14,640 nt of DNA from Bacteroidales bacterium (lineage in GTDB: Bacteria > Bacteroidota > Bacteroidia > Bacteroidales > Bacteroidaceae). The DNA lies in the NCBI GenBank assembly GCA_004558865.1, contig SFCY01000060.1, positions 1 to 14,640 of the forward strand. Direction: 5' to 3'. The position numbers and the translations under genes are program-made. The notes under the pieces were generated by a model. That model was not told the DNA's origin, did not search any database, and saw nothing but the letters and a program-made list of their open reading frames with translations. This document shows, one piece after another, positions 5,355 through 13,462 of the stretch; the first letter of the stretch is position 1, and each line of letters starts with the position of its first letter.

Positions 5355-6251
5355 ATGAAATCAATCGACAGCCGACAGAATTGGACAGCCCACGCAGTGG
5401 CCATCGCGGTGGTGTGCTGCTGGGGATGCACCTTTGTCAACACGAAGTATCTGCTCATGGGCGGGATGCTGCCGTGGGAAATCTTCGTGTGCCGCTTCCT
5501 GCTGGCCTACATCGCCATCTGGACCATCTCCCCACGGCGGCTTTTGGCCGACAACTGGAAGGACGAGGCCTTGATGTGCCTGCTCGGCCTCACGGGCGGC
5601 TCGCTCTACTTCCTCGCCGAGAACGAGGCCATTGGCATCACCTATGTCAACAACGTCTCATTCATCGTCTGCACCGCCCCGCTCATCACCGTCGTGCTGG
5701 CCCTCTTCTTCCTGCGCGGCGTAAGGGCCTCGTGGCGGCTGGTGGTGGGGTCGCTGCTGGCTTTGCTCGGCGTGGCGCTGGTCATCTTCAACGGCCATTT
5801 CGTGCTTCACCTCAATCCGCTGGGCGACTGGCTGGCCCTGGTGGCGGCCACCAGCTGGGCCGTGTACAGCATCCTGATGAAGCTTGTGGCCGACCGCTAC
5901 AGTGCGGTGTTCATCACGCGCAAGGTGTTCTTCTACGGCCTCGTCACCATGGCCCCCATGTTTGCCGTCCAGCCGTGGCAGTTCCCCCTCTCGGGATTCC
6001 TCCGCCCCACGATATGGATGAACATACTCTTCCTCGGGTTTGTGGCCTCCTTCGCCTGCTTCGCCCTCTGGAGCTGGGCCATCAGCCGCGTGGGAGCCAT
6101 CAAGACCAGCAACTACGTCTATCTGAACCCCATCACCACCATCATAGCCAGCACGCTGTTCCTCAACGAGCCCATGACCTCAATGGCCTGGGCGGGAAGC
6201 CTGCTGATCCTGACCGGCATCTATCTGGCCAACAAGGCCAAGGACATCTGA
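5355..6251 (+). CDS. EamA/DMT superfamily transporter
   Basis: The 298-residue inner-membrane protein has ten predicted spans in two EamA repeats (about residues 15-145 and 155-294). Typical signatures are WGCTFVNTKYLLMGGMLPWE in the first half and WAVYSILMKLVADRY and LNPITTIIASTLFLNEPMTS in the second. The last of these is the conserved final-repeat motif with NEP. Members are permease-type exporters of amino acids, nucleosides or other metabolites; the substrate here is unknown. It is 11 bases downstream of the MATE gene and probably in the same transcript. The ATG at 5355 gives a short polar N-terminus before the first span, as usual for the family. Confidence 0.9.
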   Translation: MKSIDSRQNWTAHAVAIAVVCCWGCTFVNTKYLLMGGMLPWEIFVCRFLLAYIAIWTISPRRLLADNWKDEALMCLLGLTGGSLYFLAENEAIGITYVNNVSFIVCTAPLITVVLALFFLRGVRASWRLVVGSLLALLGVALVIFNGHFVLHLNPLGDWLALVAATSWAVYSILMKLVADRYSAVFITRKVFFYGLVTMAPMFAVQPWQFPLSGFLRPTIWMNILFLGFVASFACFALWSWAISRVGAIKTSNYVYLNPITTIIASTLFLNEPMTSMAWAGSLLILTGIYLANKAKDI

Positions 6252-6407
6252 CCCCGGCCCCCATCCGGCCCAAGGCCCGCGGCCGCGGCCAAGGCCGTGA
6301 AGCCCGCTCCGCGGCCACCTGCCATTCATGGCGGCCCACCCTCCTTGGAGAGACAAAGCCGCGGGCACGGGTTCCCAAACTGATATTGAACAACCTTTTT
6401 ATCGCTT
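6252..6407. other. GC-rich intergenic spacer
   Basis: The 156 bases between the EamA and ZIP genes contain no convincing ORF. They include a perfect 12-bp palindrome CCGCGGCCGCGG (6277-6288) flanked by several GGCC repeats. The last 40 bases turn AT-rich (CTGATATTGAACAACC) but lack a good TAnnTTTG, so a promoter for the ZIP gene is not certain. Confidence 0.4.
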
Positions 6408-7187
6408 ATGACAACATTGCTATCCATTCTCCTCATTCCCTTTGCCGGCACCGTTCTCGGGGCCGCGCTCGTGTTCTTCATGCGCAAGGAGCTGCCCGAC
6501 AGGGTCAACAAGTCGCTGTTGGGCTTCGCCTCGGGTGTCATGGTGGCCGCGTCGGTGTGGTCGCTGCTCATCCCCTCGATGGAGATGGGCGCATCGAGCG
6601 GCAAGTGGAGCGTATTGCCCGCCGCCGTGGGCTTCCTGCTCGGCATCGGCTTCCTGCTGCTCATCGATGAGATAACGCCCCACCTACATGTGGGCACCGA
6701 CGAGCCAGAGGGTCCGCGCAGCCGCCTCTCGCGCACAGCCATGCTGGCTCTCGCCGTCACCATCCACAATCTGCCCGAGGGCATGGCGGTGGGCGTGGTG
6801 GCTGCGGGCGCCTTGCAGGGCGACATCGGCATCACGGCGGCCGGAGCCATGGCCACAGCCCTCGGCATTGCCATTCAGAACGTCCCCGAGGGCGCCATCG
6901 TGGCCATGCCCATGCGCGCGGCGGGCAACAGCCGCACGCGAGCCTTCCTCATCGGAAGCCTGAGTGGCGCGGTGGAGCCCATCGGCGCGGTGGCCGTCAT
7001 CCTCTTGGCCTCGCTGCTCACTCCCGCGCTGCCCTTCCTGCTGGCCTTTGCAGCCGGCGCCATGATGTATGTCGTGGTGGAGGAACTCATCCCCGAGGCT
7101 TCGAGCGGCCACCACTCCAACCTCAGCACCATCGGCTTTGCCCTTGGCTTCGTGCTGATGATGGTCATGGACGTGGCCTTGGGATAG
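6408..7187 (+). CDS. ZIP family metal transporter (GufA-like)
   Basis: The 259-residue inner-membrane protein has about eight spans. The ZIP metal-site motifs are present: TIHNLPEGMAVGV (His120, Asn121, Glu124) in the fourth span and IQNVPEGAIVAMP (Gln158, Asn159, Glu162) in the fifth. A Glu in SGAVEPIG (Glu190) and EELIPE (225-230) follow. The Gln in the second motif, where ZupT has His, is typical of the GufA subgroup. ZIP proteins import Zn2+ or related divalent ions into the cytoplasm. The loop after span three carries PHLHVGTDEPE, a possible metal-sensing segment. It is separated from the EamA gene by 156 bases, so it may have its own promoter. A long hairpin follows the gene. Confidence 0.9.
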   Translation: MTTLLSILLIPFAGTVLGAALVFFMRKELPDRVNKSLLGFASGVMVAASVWSLLIPSMEMGASSGKWSVLPAAVGFLLGIGFLLLIDEITPHLHVGTDEPEGPRSRLSRTAMLALAVTIHNLPEGMAVGVVAAGALQGDIGITAAGAMATALGIAIQNVPEGAIVAMPMRAAGNSRTRAFLIGSLSGAVEPIGAVAVILLASLLTPALPFLLAFAAGAMMYVVVEELIPEASSGHHSNLSTIGFALGFVLMMVMDVALG

Positions 7188-7261
7188 GAGCCTCCGTCAG
7201 GTGAGGTCCATCGCCGAGGCCGCCCTCCCCGACTGCCGTGGGAGCGCAGGGCCATGCCGTC

Positions 7262-7321
7262 TTCCATCGTTTCATTCCCGCCGGCCCAAACAGGGCCAGC
7301 AATGGGAAAGAAACGATGGAA
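7262..7321. terminator. long nested hairpin downstream of the ZIP gene
   Basis: TTCCATCGTTTC (7262-7273) pairs perfectly with GAAACGATGGAA (7310-7321). Inside, ATTCCC faces GGGAA, and a 5-bp stem GGCCC/GGGCC closes around AAACA (7283-7297). No T run follows on plus (AGGGGCTGG), so it is not a classic Rho-independent terminator. It may protect the 3' end of the ZIP mRNA. The rest of 7188-7426 holds only the next promoter. Confidence 0.5.
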
Positions 7322-7354
7322 AGGGGCTGGATGTATATGATTTTGTATTCATTG

Positions 7355-7386
7355 TTTGCCGTTTTCGCAATTATTGAGTAATTTTA
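7355..7386 (+). promoter_or_regulatory. promoter of the mannosidase-hexosaminidase operon
   Basis: TTTG at 7355-7358 and TAATTTTA at 7379-7386 are spaced by 20 bases. They match the Bacteroidota -33 TTTG and -7 TAnnTTTG elements with one mismatch in the -7. The predicted leader is about 30-35 bases. Confidence 0.5.
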
Positions 7387-7403
7387 CCATCGCTTATCAG
7401 TCA

Positions 7404-7433
7404 ATGAAACAATCCAAACAAAAAAGATGCTGA
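7404..7433 (+). other. nine-codon upstream ORF overlapping the mannosidase start
   Basis: ATG at 7404 opens MKQSKQKRC followed by TGA at 7431-7433, which ends just after the mannosidase ATG (7427-7429) in another frame. If translated it would place ribosomes at the mannosidase start and could couple or tune its translation. No SD-like sequence is seen, and chance occurrence is quite possible. Confidence 0.25.
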
Positions 7434-9985
7434 AAACAATCGTCACCCTCATGCTGGCCCTGCCCATGCCCTCGGCACAGGCTTCGTCGCTCCCCGACAC
7501 GCTCAATCTCGACAGCGGATGGGAGTTTCGCGAAAAGGACTCCACTGCATGGCTGTCGGCCACTGTGCCGGGCTGTGTCCACCAGGACCTGCTCGACCAT
7601 GGACTCATACCCGATCCCTTCTACGGCGAGAACGAAAAGCAGGTGCAGTGGGTGGAGCGAAGAGACTGGACCTACCGCACACAGTTCCAGCTCTCAGCGC
7701 GACAACTCGCACGCGACGGCGCCTCCTTGGAGCTTGACGGACTCGACACCTACGCCGACATCTACCTCAATGGGGCTTTGCTGGGCAAGACCGACAACAT
7801 GTTCGTAGGCTATCAGTTCGACGTGAGGCGACTGCTGCGCCCGGGAAGCAACCAGCTCATGATTGTGTTCCACTCGCCCATCACCACCTGCGAGCCGCAA
7901 GCCGACACGCAGGGATTCAGCTATCCCGCCGACAACGACCACGCGACGAAGCGCGTGAGCGTATACAGCCGTAAGGCACCCTACAGCTTTGGCTGGGACT
8001 GGGGCATCCGCCTGGCCACGAGCGGCGTATGGCGTCCCGCCCGCTTGGTGCTGTTCGACCATCTGAGAATCGCCGACAGCCACATCCGGCAGGAGAGCCT
8101 CAGCGCCGACACGGCAAAGATGAGCCAGACAGTGACCCTCAGCAACCCCACCGCCGCCCGCGTGGAGGCCACCGTCACCTCCGACTGGTATCTCGGCGGC
8201 AAGCTCGTCGCAAGCCGGTCGGCAAGCAAGGCAACGGACATGCGGAAAGTCTACTTCGTGCTTCGCCCGCAAATCGTCCGTCCCCAACTGTGGTGGCCCA
8301 ACGGATGGGGAGCTCAGGTGCTCTACGACGTGGTGACCAGCGTGAGGGTGGGCGACAGCCTCGTGGCGCAGAAGCGTCAGCGCATAGGCCTGCGCGAGCT
8401 GCGCGTCGTGACTGAGCCCGACAGCGTGGGGCAGTGCCTATATATAAAGGTAAACGGGAAGCCGATGTTTGCCAAGGGCGCCAACTACATTCCCGACGAT
8501 GCCTTGCTGCCGCGCATTGGCAGGGACCGCTACCGCCAAATCATCGCCGACGCCAAGGCCGCCAACATGAACCTGCTGCGCGTGTGGGGTGGCGGCATCT
8601 ACGAGGACGACGCGTTCTATGAGGCTGCCGACGAGGCGGGAATCCTGATCTGGCAGGATTTCATGTTCGCCTGCACCACCTATCCCTCCGACACCACCTT
8701 CTTCCGGCGCGTCAGGGAAGAGGCCGCCTACAACATCCGTCGGCTTCGCAACCACGCCTCGCTGGCCCTGTGGGCGGGCAACAACGAAATCTATGAGGGC
8801 ATGCGCTATTGGGGATGGAGAGAGAAGTACACCGATGGGCAATGGCAGGAGATGGAGAGGGGCTACGACAAGCTGTTCCGCCAGCTGCTGCCCGCATGGG
8901 TGCGCTCCTACGACCGCGGACGGTTCTACATGCACTCCTCGCCATTGGAGGCCAACTGGGGAAGACCCCAGAGCTGGAGCGTGGGCGACAGCCACAACTG
9001 GGGCACATGGTACGGCCAGAAACGCTTCGAGTCGCTCGACGAGGAGATACCGCGCTTTATGAGCGAGTATGGCTTCCAGTCGTTTCCAGAGATGAAGACC
9101 ATCCGCACCTTTGCCCAGCCCAGCGACTATGCGCTCGAATCCAGCGTGATGACGGCCCACCAGAAGGCCACCATCGGCAACGCCCTCATCAAGAAAGCCA
9201 TGGGCTGGTACTATCGCGTGCCGTCCAAGTTCGAGGACCTTGTTTACATGAGCAGCGTGCTGCAGGCCGACTGCATCGGGCGCGGCATGGAAGCCCACCG
9301 CCGCCACCGCCCCTACTGCATGGGGACGCTCTATTGGCAGATGAACGACGCTTGGCCCGTGGTGTCGTGGTCGGGCATCGACTACTATGGCAACTGGAAA
9401 GCCCTCCACTACCAGGCCCGCCGAAGCTATGCCAACGTGATTATCAGCCCCGTCCACGAGGGCGAAAGCCTCAACCTCTGGGTGTGCTCCGACAGCCTGG
9501 ACGACATCAAGGGCGCGCGGCTCACCCTGCGGCTGATGGACTTCAACGGAAAGACCATCAAGGAGAAGACCATCGAGGGCGACATCGCGGCCAACACGTC
9601 GGCAGTGGCCGCCACAGAGCGCTACGCCGACTGGGCCTCGCAGCCCCGCACCACTTTCCTGCTGCTCTCGCTGGCCGACGCCCACAAGAGGCCCGTGGCC
9701 CGAAAGGTCTATTACTTCAGTTATGCCAAGGACCAGGACCTGCCCGCCGCCAACGTGAGGATGAGGACCCAGTGTGGGGAGGGGCGCTGCACGGTGACGG
9801 TCTCAAGCCCACAACTCGTGCGCAGCCTGTTCATCGAGACTCCCTGGCAGGGCGCCCGCTACTCCGACAACTTCTTCGACCTCCTGCCCGGCGAGACACG
9901 GCGCGTGGTCATCACCAACGACGACATCCACAAGGGCGACACTCCCCAAATCACACTCCATTCGGTAAACAACATTTCAAGATGA
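7427..9985 (+). CDS. exo-beta-mannosidase, glycoside hydrolase family 2
   Basis: The 852-residue secreted enzyme removes terminal non-reducing beta-D-mannose from oligosaccharides. A short Sec signal (MLKTIVTLMLALPMPSAQA) points to the periplasm. Domains follow in order: GH2 sugar-binding N-domain (about 28-200, with the mannosidase motif YSFGWDWGIR, Trp190-Trp192), an Ig-like domain, a TIM barrel (about 325-640), and C-terminal Ig-like domains. The acid/base is Glu454 in WAGNNEIYEG and the nucleophile is Glu547 in SEYGFQSFPEMK. Their spacing of 93 residues and surrounding motifs match the characterised Bacteroides enzyme BtMan2A (Glu462/Glu555 as I recall). HNWGTWYG before the nucleophile is also typical. 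The stop overlaps the GH20 start (ATGA), so the two are translationally coupled. Specificity for N-glycan core Man-beta-1,4-GlcNAc is inferred from that partnership. Confidence 0.92.
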   Translation: MLKTIVTLMLALPMPSAQASSLPDTLNLDSGWEFREKDSTAWLSATVPGCVHQDLLDHGLIPDPFYGENEKQVQWVERRDWTYRTQFQLSARQLARDGASLELDGLDTYADIYLNGALLGKTDNMFVGYQFDVRRLLRPGSNQLMIVFHSPITTCEPQADTQGFSYPADNDHATKRVSVYSRKAPYSFGWDWGIRLATSGVWRPARLVLFDHLRIADSHIRQESLSADTAKMSQTVTLSNPTAARVEATVTSDWYLGGKLVASRSASKATDMRKVYFVLRPQIVRPQLWWPNGWGAQVLYDVVTSVRVGDSLVAQKRQRIGLRELRVVTEPDSVGQCLYIKVNGKPMFAKGANYIPDDALLPRIGRDRYRQIIADAKAANMNLLRVWGGGIYEDDAFYEAADEAGILIWQDFMFACTTYPSDTTFFRRVREEAAYNIRRLRNHASLALWAGNNEIYEGMRYWGWREKYTDGQWQEMERGYDKLFRQLLPAWVRSYDRGRFYMHSSPLEANWGRPQSWSVGDSHNWGTWYGQKRFESLDEEIPRFMSEYGFQSFPEMKTIRTFAQPSDYALESSVMTAHQKATIGNALIKKAMGWYYRVPSKFEDLVYMSSVLQADCIGRGMEAHRRHRPYCMGTLYWQMNDAWPVVSWSGIDYYGNWKALHYQARRSYANVIISPVHEGESLNLWVCSDSLDDIKGARLTLRLMDFNGKTIKEKTIEGDIAANTSAVAATERYADWASQPRTTFLLLSLADAHKRPVARKVYYFSYAKDQDLPAANVRMRTQCGEGRCTVTVSSPQLVRSLFIETPWQGARYSDNFFDLLPGETRRVVITNDDIHKGDTPQITLHSVNNISR

Positions 9986-12366
9986 ATAAACTTAAAACAC
10001 TTCTTACCATGATGCTCGCCGCGGCCCTGCTGCCCGCTTGCGCGCAGCCCTACGCTCCCTCTCCCAAGGGCGGCGAGGCCATCTTCGAGACCTTCAAGGA
10101 CATGGTGGACAACATGCTCTCGGGCAAGACCGCGGGCCGCCACGTCGACTACAACGTCATTCCCCTGCCCCGCCACGTGGACTACACCCACAAGGATGTG
10201 TTCACCGTCAACGACTCCACCTCCATCGGCGTGAGCAGCGCGGCACTGCTCCACGACGCGCAGCTCCTGGCCGCCTACATCCAAGAGCTGAAGGGCGTCA
10301 GGCTCACCGTTGCGGACCATCCCGTGGACCGCGGCATCAACCTCGTGGCCACAGCCAACGACCGCTCGGAGGGCTACCGGCTCTCGGTGGCCACCGACAG
10401 GGTGGAGATCAGCGGCGCGCCGGCCGGCATCTTCTACGGCATACAAACCTTGCGCAAGTCGCTCGTGCCAGGCAAGACGAGGGAGTTCTATCTTCCCACT
10501 GCCGTGGTGGAGGACGAGCCGCGCTTCGCCTATCGCGGCGCCCTCCTCGACGTGGCGCGCCACTTCTATCCGGTGGCTGAGGTGAAACGTTTCATCGACC
10601 TCATGGCCATGCACAACCTCAACCGCTTCCACTGGCACCTGACCGACGACCAAGGCTGGCGCATCGAGATCAAGTCGCTCCCCGAGCTTACCCGCGTGGG
10701 TGCCTGGCGCAAGGAGACGCTTGGCGACGGCAAGAGCCACGGCGGATTCTACACACAGGATGAGATTCGAGACATCGTGGCCTACGCCGCCCAACGCCAC
10801 ATCACCGTCATCCCCGAGATAGACATACCCGGACACACACAGGCCGCACTGGCCGCCTATCCCCAATTGGGCTGCACGGGCGGACCCTACGACGTGTGGA
10901 CGCAATGGGGCGTGAGCGACGAAGTGCTGTGCGCCGGCAACGACGCCACGCTCAAGTTCATCGACGACGTATTGGGCGAGGTCATACAGCTCTTCCCCTC
11001 GGAATACATTCATATCGGAGGCGACGAGTGCCCGAAGACGCGGTGGGAGCATTGCCCGAAATGCCAGGCGCGCATCAAGGCCCTCGGACTGCAGACCGAC
11101 AGCGCGTCGACCAAGGAGCAGAAGCTGCAGTCGTTCATCCTTGCCCACGCCGAGCGCTTCCTGCAACAGCATGGACGACACGTCATCGGCTGGGACGAGA
11201 TACTCGAAGGCGGACTCACGCCGGATGCCAGTGTGATGTCGTGGCGCGGCACCGAGGGGGGCGTCAAGGCCGCAAGGCTCCACCACAATGTGGTGATGAC
11301 GCCCGTCGGCGACTGCTATCTCAGCCAGACGGAGTTCGCTTCGAGCGATGAGGACCCCTACCACGCCGGCGGCTACCTGCCCTTGGAGCGTGTCTACAAC
11401 TTCCAGCCCATCCCCGATGAGCTGAGCAATGCCGACAGCAGCTACGTCATGGGCGTGCAGGCTTGCCTGTGGGGGGAGCGCATCCGCAGCCTCAAGCAGG
11501 CGGAGTTCATGCTCCTGCCGCGCATGGCCGCGCTGAGCGAAGTGGCGTGGAGCCTGTCGGCGGGCCGCGACTACAAGGCTTTCCTCCATCGGCTGGCACC
11601 CATGACCTCGCTCTACGACTCGCTGGGATTCAACCACTCTCGCAGCTTCGAGGCCATCCGCCTCGAGTCGAAGCCCGACGTTGGCCGCCATCGTCTGGCG
11701 GTAAGGCTCTCCTCTTACGACGACAAGACCATCCGCTTCACCCGCGACGGAAGCGACCCTGGCAGCGGCACGTTCTTCAGCACCGTCGACGCGGGCGAGA
11801 CCATCTACGTGAGGAAGAGCACGCAGCTGCGCGCCGAGGTGACCCATGCCAACGGCCATAAGGACACGCTCTCCGAGGACATATCCTTCAATAAGGCCAC
11901 GCTCCATCCCATCACGCTGGCCCACGAGCCGGCGCCCAACTACACCTTCGACGGAAAGGAGACGCTCATCGATGGACTGAAAGGGAAGAACAACTACAAG
12001 ACGGGCCGGTGGTTGGGATTCGTCGGCAACGACTTGGATGCCGTGGTGGACTTGCAGAAGACTCAGGCCATCACCGAGGCCAGCTTCAACAACTTCGTGC
12101 AAAAAGGCGACTGGATTTTCGACGCAGCCCAGTTCGACGTGGAAGTCTCCACCGACGGACACCACTTCACGCCTGTGGGCACGGCCAAATATCCGATGCT
12201 CGAAGCCGGTTCGCCCGACGGCATCTACCACCACAAGCTCACTTTCACGCCCACCAAGGCCCGCTATGTGAGGTTGGTCGTGAAGCCCTGCGCCAAGATT
12301 CCCTCGTGGCACACAGGAAAAGGCAATCCCGCTTTCCTCTTCGTCGACGAGCTCTGTGTGGAGTAA
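9982..12366 (+). CDS. beta-N-acetylhexosaminidase, glycoside hydrolase family 20, with C-terminal F5/8-type domain
   Basis: The 794-residue exported enzyme cleaves terminal beta-GlcNAc/GalNAc. The signal sequence ends LLPACAQ. Cys20 could be lipidated, or signal peptidase I could cut after Ala21, so outer-membrane lipoprotein versus periplasmic is open. A GH20b N-domain (about 55-178) precedes the catalytic barrel (about 181-520). The barrel opens with FAYRGALLDVARHFYP and has NRFHWHLTDDQGWRIEIKSL and the catalytic pair Asp348-Glu349 in HIGGDECPKTRWEHC. Asp348 would orient the substrate acetamido group for substrate-assisted catalysis. WDEILEGG and QACLWGERI are also conserved. A chitobiase-type Ig segment (RFTRDGSDPGSGT) and a roughly 130-residue F5/8 type C (CBM32-like) domain ending LFVDELCVE complete it. 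The start is chosen from the ATGA overlap with the mannosidase and the signal peptide; the same frame is open upstream to 8809 by chance. Confidence 0.92.
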   Translation: MNKLKTLLTMMLAAALLPACAQPYAPSPKGGEAIFETFKDMVDNMLSGKTAGRHVDYNVIPLPRHVDYTHKDVFTVNDSTSIGVSSAALLHDAQLLAAYIQELKGVRLTVADHPVDRGINLVATANDRSEGYRLSVATDRVEISGAPAGIFYGIQTLRKSLVPGKTREFYLPTAVVEDEPRFAYRGALLDVARHFYPVAEVKRFIDLMAMHNLNRFHWHLTDDQGWRIEIKSLPELTRVGAWRKETLGDGKSHGGFYTQDEIRDIVAYAAQRHITVIPEIDIPGHTQAALAAYPQLGCTGGPYDVWTQWGVSDEVLCAGNDATLKFIDDVLGEVIQLFPSEYIHIGGDECPKTRWEHCPKCQARIKALGLQTDSASTKEQKLQSFILAHAERFLQQHGRHVIGWDEILEGGLTPDASVMSWRGTEGGVKAARLHHNVVMTPVGDCYLSQTEFASSDEDPYHAGGYLPLERVYNFQPIPDELSNADSSYVMGVQACLWGERIRSLKQAEFMLLPRMAALSEVAWSLSAGRDYKAFLHRLAPMTSLYDSLGFNHSRSFEAIRLESKPDVGRHRLAVRLSSYDDKTIRFTRDGSDPGSGTFFSTVDAGETIYVRKSTQLRAEVTHANGHKDTLSEDISFNKATLHPITLAHEPAPNYTFDGKETLIDGLKGKNNYKTGRWLGFVGNDLDAVVDLQKTQAITEASFNNFVQKGDWIFDAAQFDVEVSTDGHHFTPVGTAKYPMLEAGSPDGIYHHKLTFTPTKARYVRLVVKPCAKIPSWHTGKGNPAFLFVDELCVE

Positions 12367-12431
12367 AGACCAAAAGACTCCCAAAGGAAGGGGGAGCCCA
12401 ATCCCCAAAAAGCATGCAACCGAAGACGTGC

Positions 12432-12478
12432 AACCAACAGCAGGGGCCGTGCATAGTGCACGGCCCCTGCTGTTGGTT
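12432..12478. terminator. perfect 22-bp-stem hairpin between convergent genes
   Basis: 12432-12453 and 12457-12478 are perfect reverse complements over 22 bases (left arm starts AACCAACAGCAGGGGCC) around the loop TAG. The hairpin lies 66 bases after the GH20 stop and 73 bases from the end of the convergent acyltransferase, so it could stop transcription from both sides. Neither flank has a strong T run. The segment before it (12367-12431) contains only short repeats such as TGCAACC twice. Confidence 0.65.
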
Positions 12479-12550
12479 CATCATATCTTACTATAAAGGC
12501 ACAAGACACTGCAATTGTGTCATTGCCACTCCTTTATTAGAAGGGCTGTT

Positions 12551-13462
12551 TCATTGTTTCCCTTTTTCCATATCCCAAAACTCAAAGTAGTTGTACCATT
12601 GTGTGGGATAGCGTCTGACAATGGCTTCCAAGCTTGTGGCATAGCGTTGCGCCAACAGCGCGGCGCGGCGGCGTATGGGCTCTGACGGATCAATGCCCTC
12701 ATCGAGCCGCTCTATATAAATATGGTAATGCTTGGGTCTGTCCTTCATCACCGACACAAAGACCACGGGCAGACTGCGCTGCGCGGCAAGGGCGAAGGGA
12801 CCCAACGGGAAACGGGCGTCGGACCCAAAGAAGCGGCACGCCAACGTGCGAGGCGAGCCGAACACGCGGTCGGCGGCGATGCTCACCACCTCGCCGTTGG
12901 CCAGCGCATTGTTGATGGCAAACACGTGGCTCATATCCTTGGCCATGGGGATGATGCTGATATGGTGGGTGCCGAGCATGCGGCGGCGGTTCTGCTGTAT
13001 GGTCTCCGACTCCCCCTGGTACACCACCGCGTGGAAGGGTTTGGAGGCGTTGAACATGCCACCCGCCACCTCGTAGCAGCCAATGTGGGCGCTCATCACC
13101 ACGAATCCCTCTTCGCCTTGGGCCAGACGGCTGTAAATCTCATCGCCCGTGACGTCAACGTGGAACTTGCCGCCCGCAAAGAGATAGAAGCGGTCGAGCA
13201 CGGTCTGCGCGAAGAGGCAATGGTTGCGCCACACATGCAGGAAGGCTTTGGTGCGGCCCATGCCGAGCCTCCGGCGGAAGAAGTGGTACTGGGCATTGAA
13301 TCCTTGGCGGCCGACCACCATGTAGACGGGAACGACAAACAGCTCCGCCCCAAGATAAACGAACCCCAGGGGCAGGACCTTGAGCGACTGGATGAGCCAG
13401 CGGTGCATCCATGTCGTGCCGTCGGTGCGGCCCTGCCAGGAGGGCGCTGTGGAGTCGGCCAT
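12551..13462 (-). CDS. LpxL/HtrB-like lysophospholipid acyltransferase
   Basis: The 303-residue protein belongs to the lipid A acyltransferase (LPLAT) family. It has the HX4E catalytic motif in SAHIGCYEVAGG (His126, Glu131), a second conserved block MLGTHHISIIPMAKD, a third FFGSDARFPLGPFALA, and the C-terminal QWYNYFEFWD. A hydrophobic segment near residues 30-50 (LGFVYLGAELFVVPVYMVV) anchors it to the inner membrane. The N-terminal WQGRTDGTTWMHRWLI is, from memory, typical of the acyltransferases encoded in aryl-polyene/flexirubin-type clusters and not of LpxL itself. The acceptor is therefore probably a glycolipid or polyene lipid, not necessarily lipid A; this is inferred. Its ATG (13460-13462) shares one base with the fabG stop, so the two are coupled. 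It is the last gene before the strong hairpin. Confidence 0.85.
   Translation of the reverse strand: MADSTAPSWQGRTDGTTWMHRWLIQSLKVLPLGFVYLGAELFVVPVYMVVGRQGFNAQYHFFRRRLGMGRTKAFLHVWRNHCLFAQTVLDRFYLFAGGKFHVDVTGDEIYSRLAQGEEGFVVMSAHIGCYEVAGGMFNASKPFHAVVYQGESETIQQNRRRMLGTHHISIIPMAKDMSHVFAINNALANGEVVSIAADRVFGSPRTLACRFFGSDARFPLGPFALAAQRSLPVVFVSVMKDRPKHYHIYIERLDEGIDPSEPIRRRAALLAQRYATSLEAIVRRYPTQWYNYFEFWDMEKGKQ

Noticed and set aside
8809..9981. In-frame upstream extension of the GH20 reading frame
   Set aside because: It overlaps the catalytic region of the mannosidase in another frame, encodes low-complexity Arg/Pro/His-rich sequence, and precedes a clear signal peptide at 9982.
9859..12408. 849-codon open frame on the minus strand opposite the GH20 gene
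   Set aside because: It is antisense to a fully recognisable GH20 protein; long open antisense frames are common in GC-rich DNA, and the translation has no known motif.
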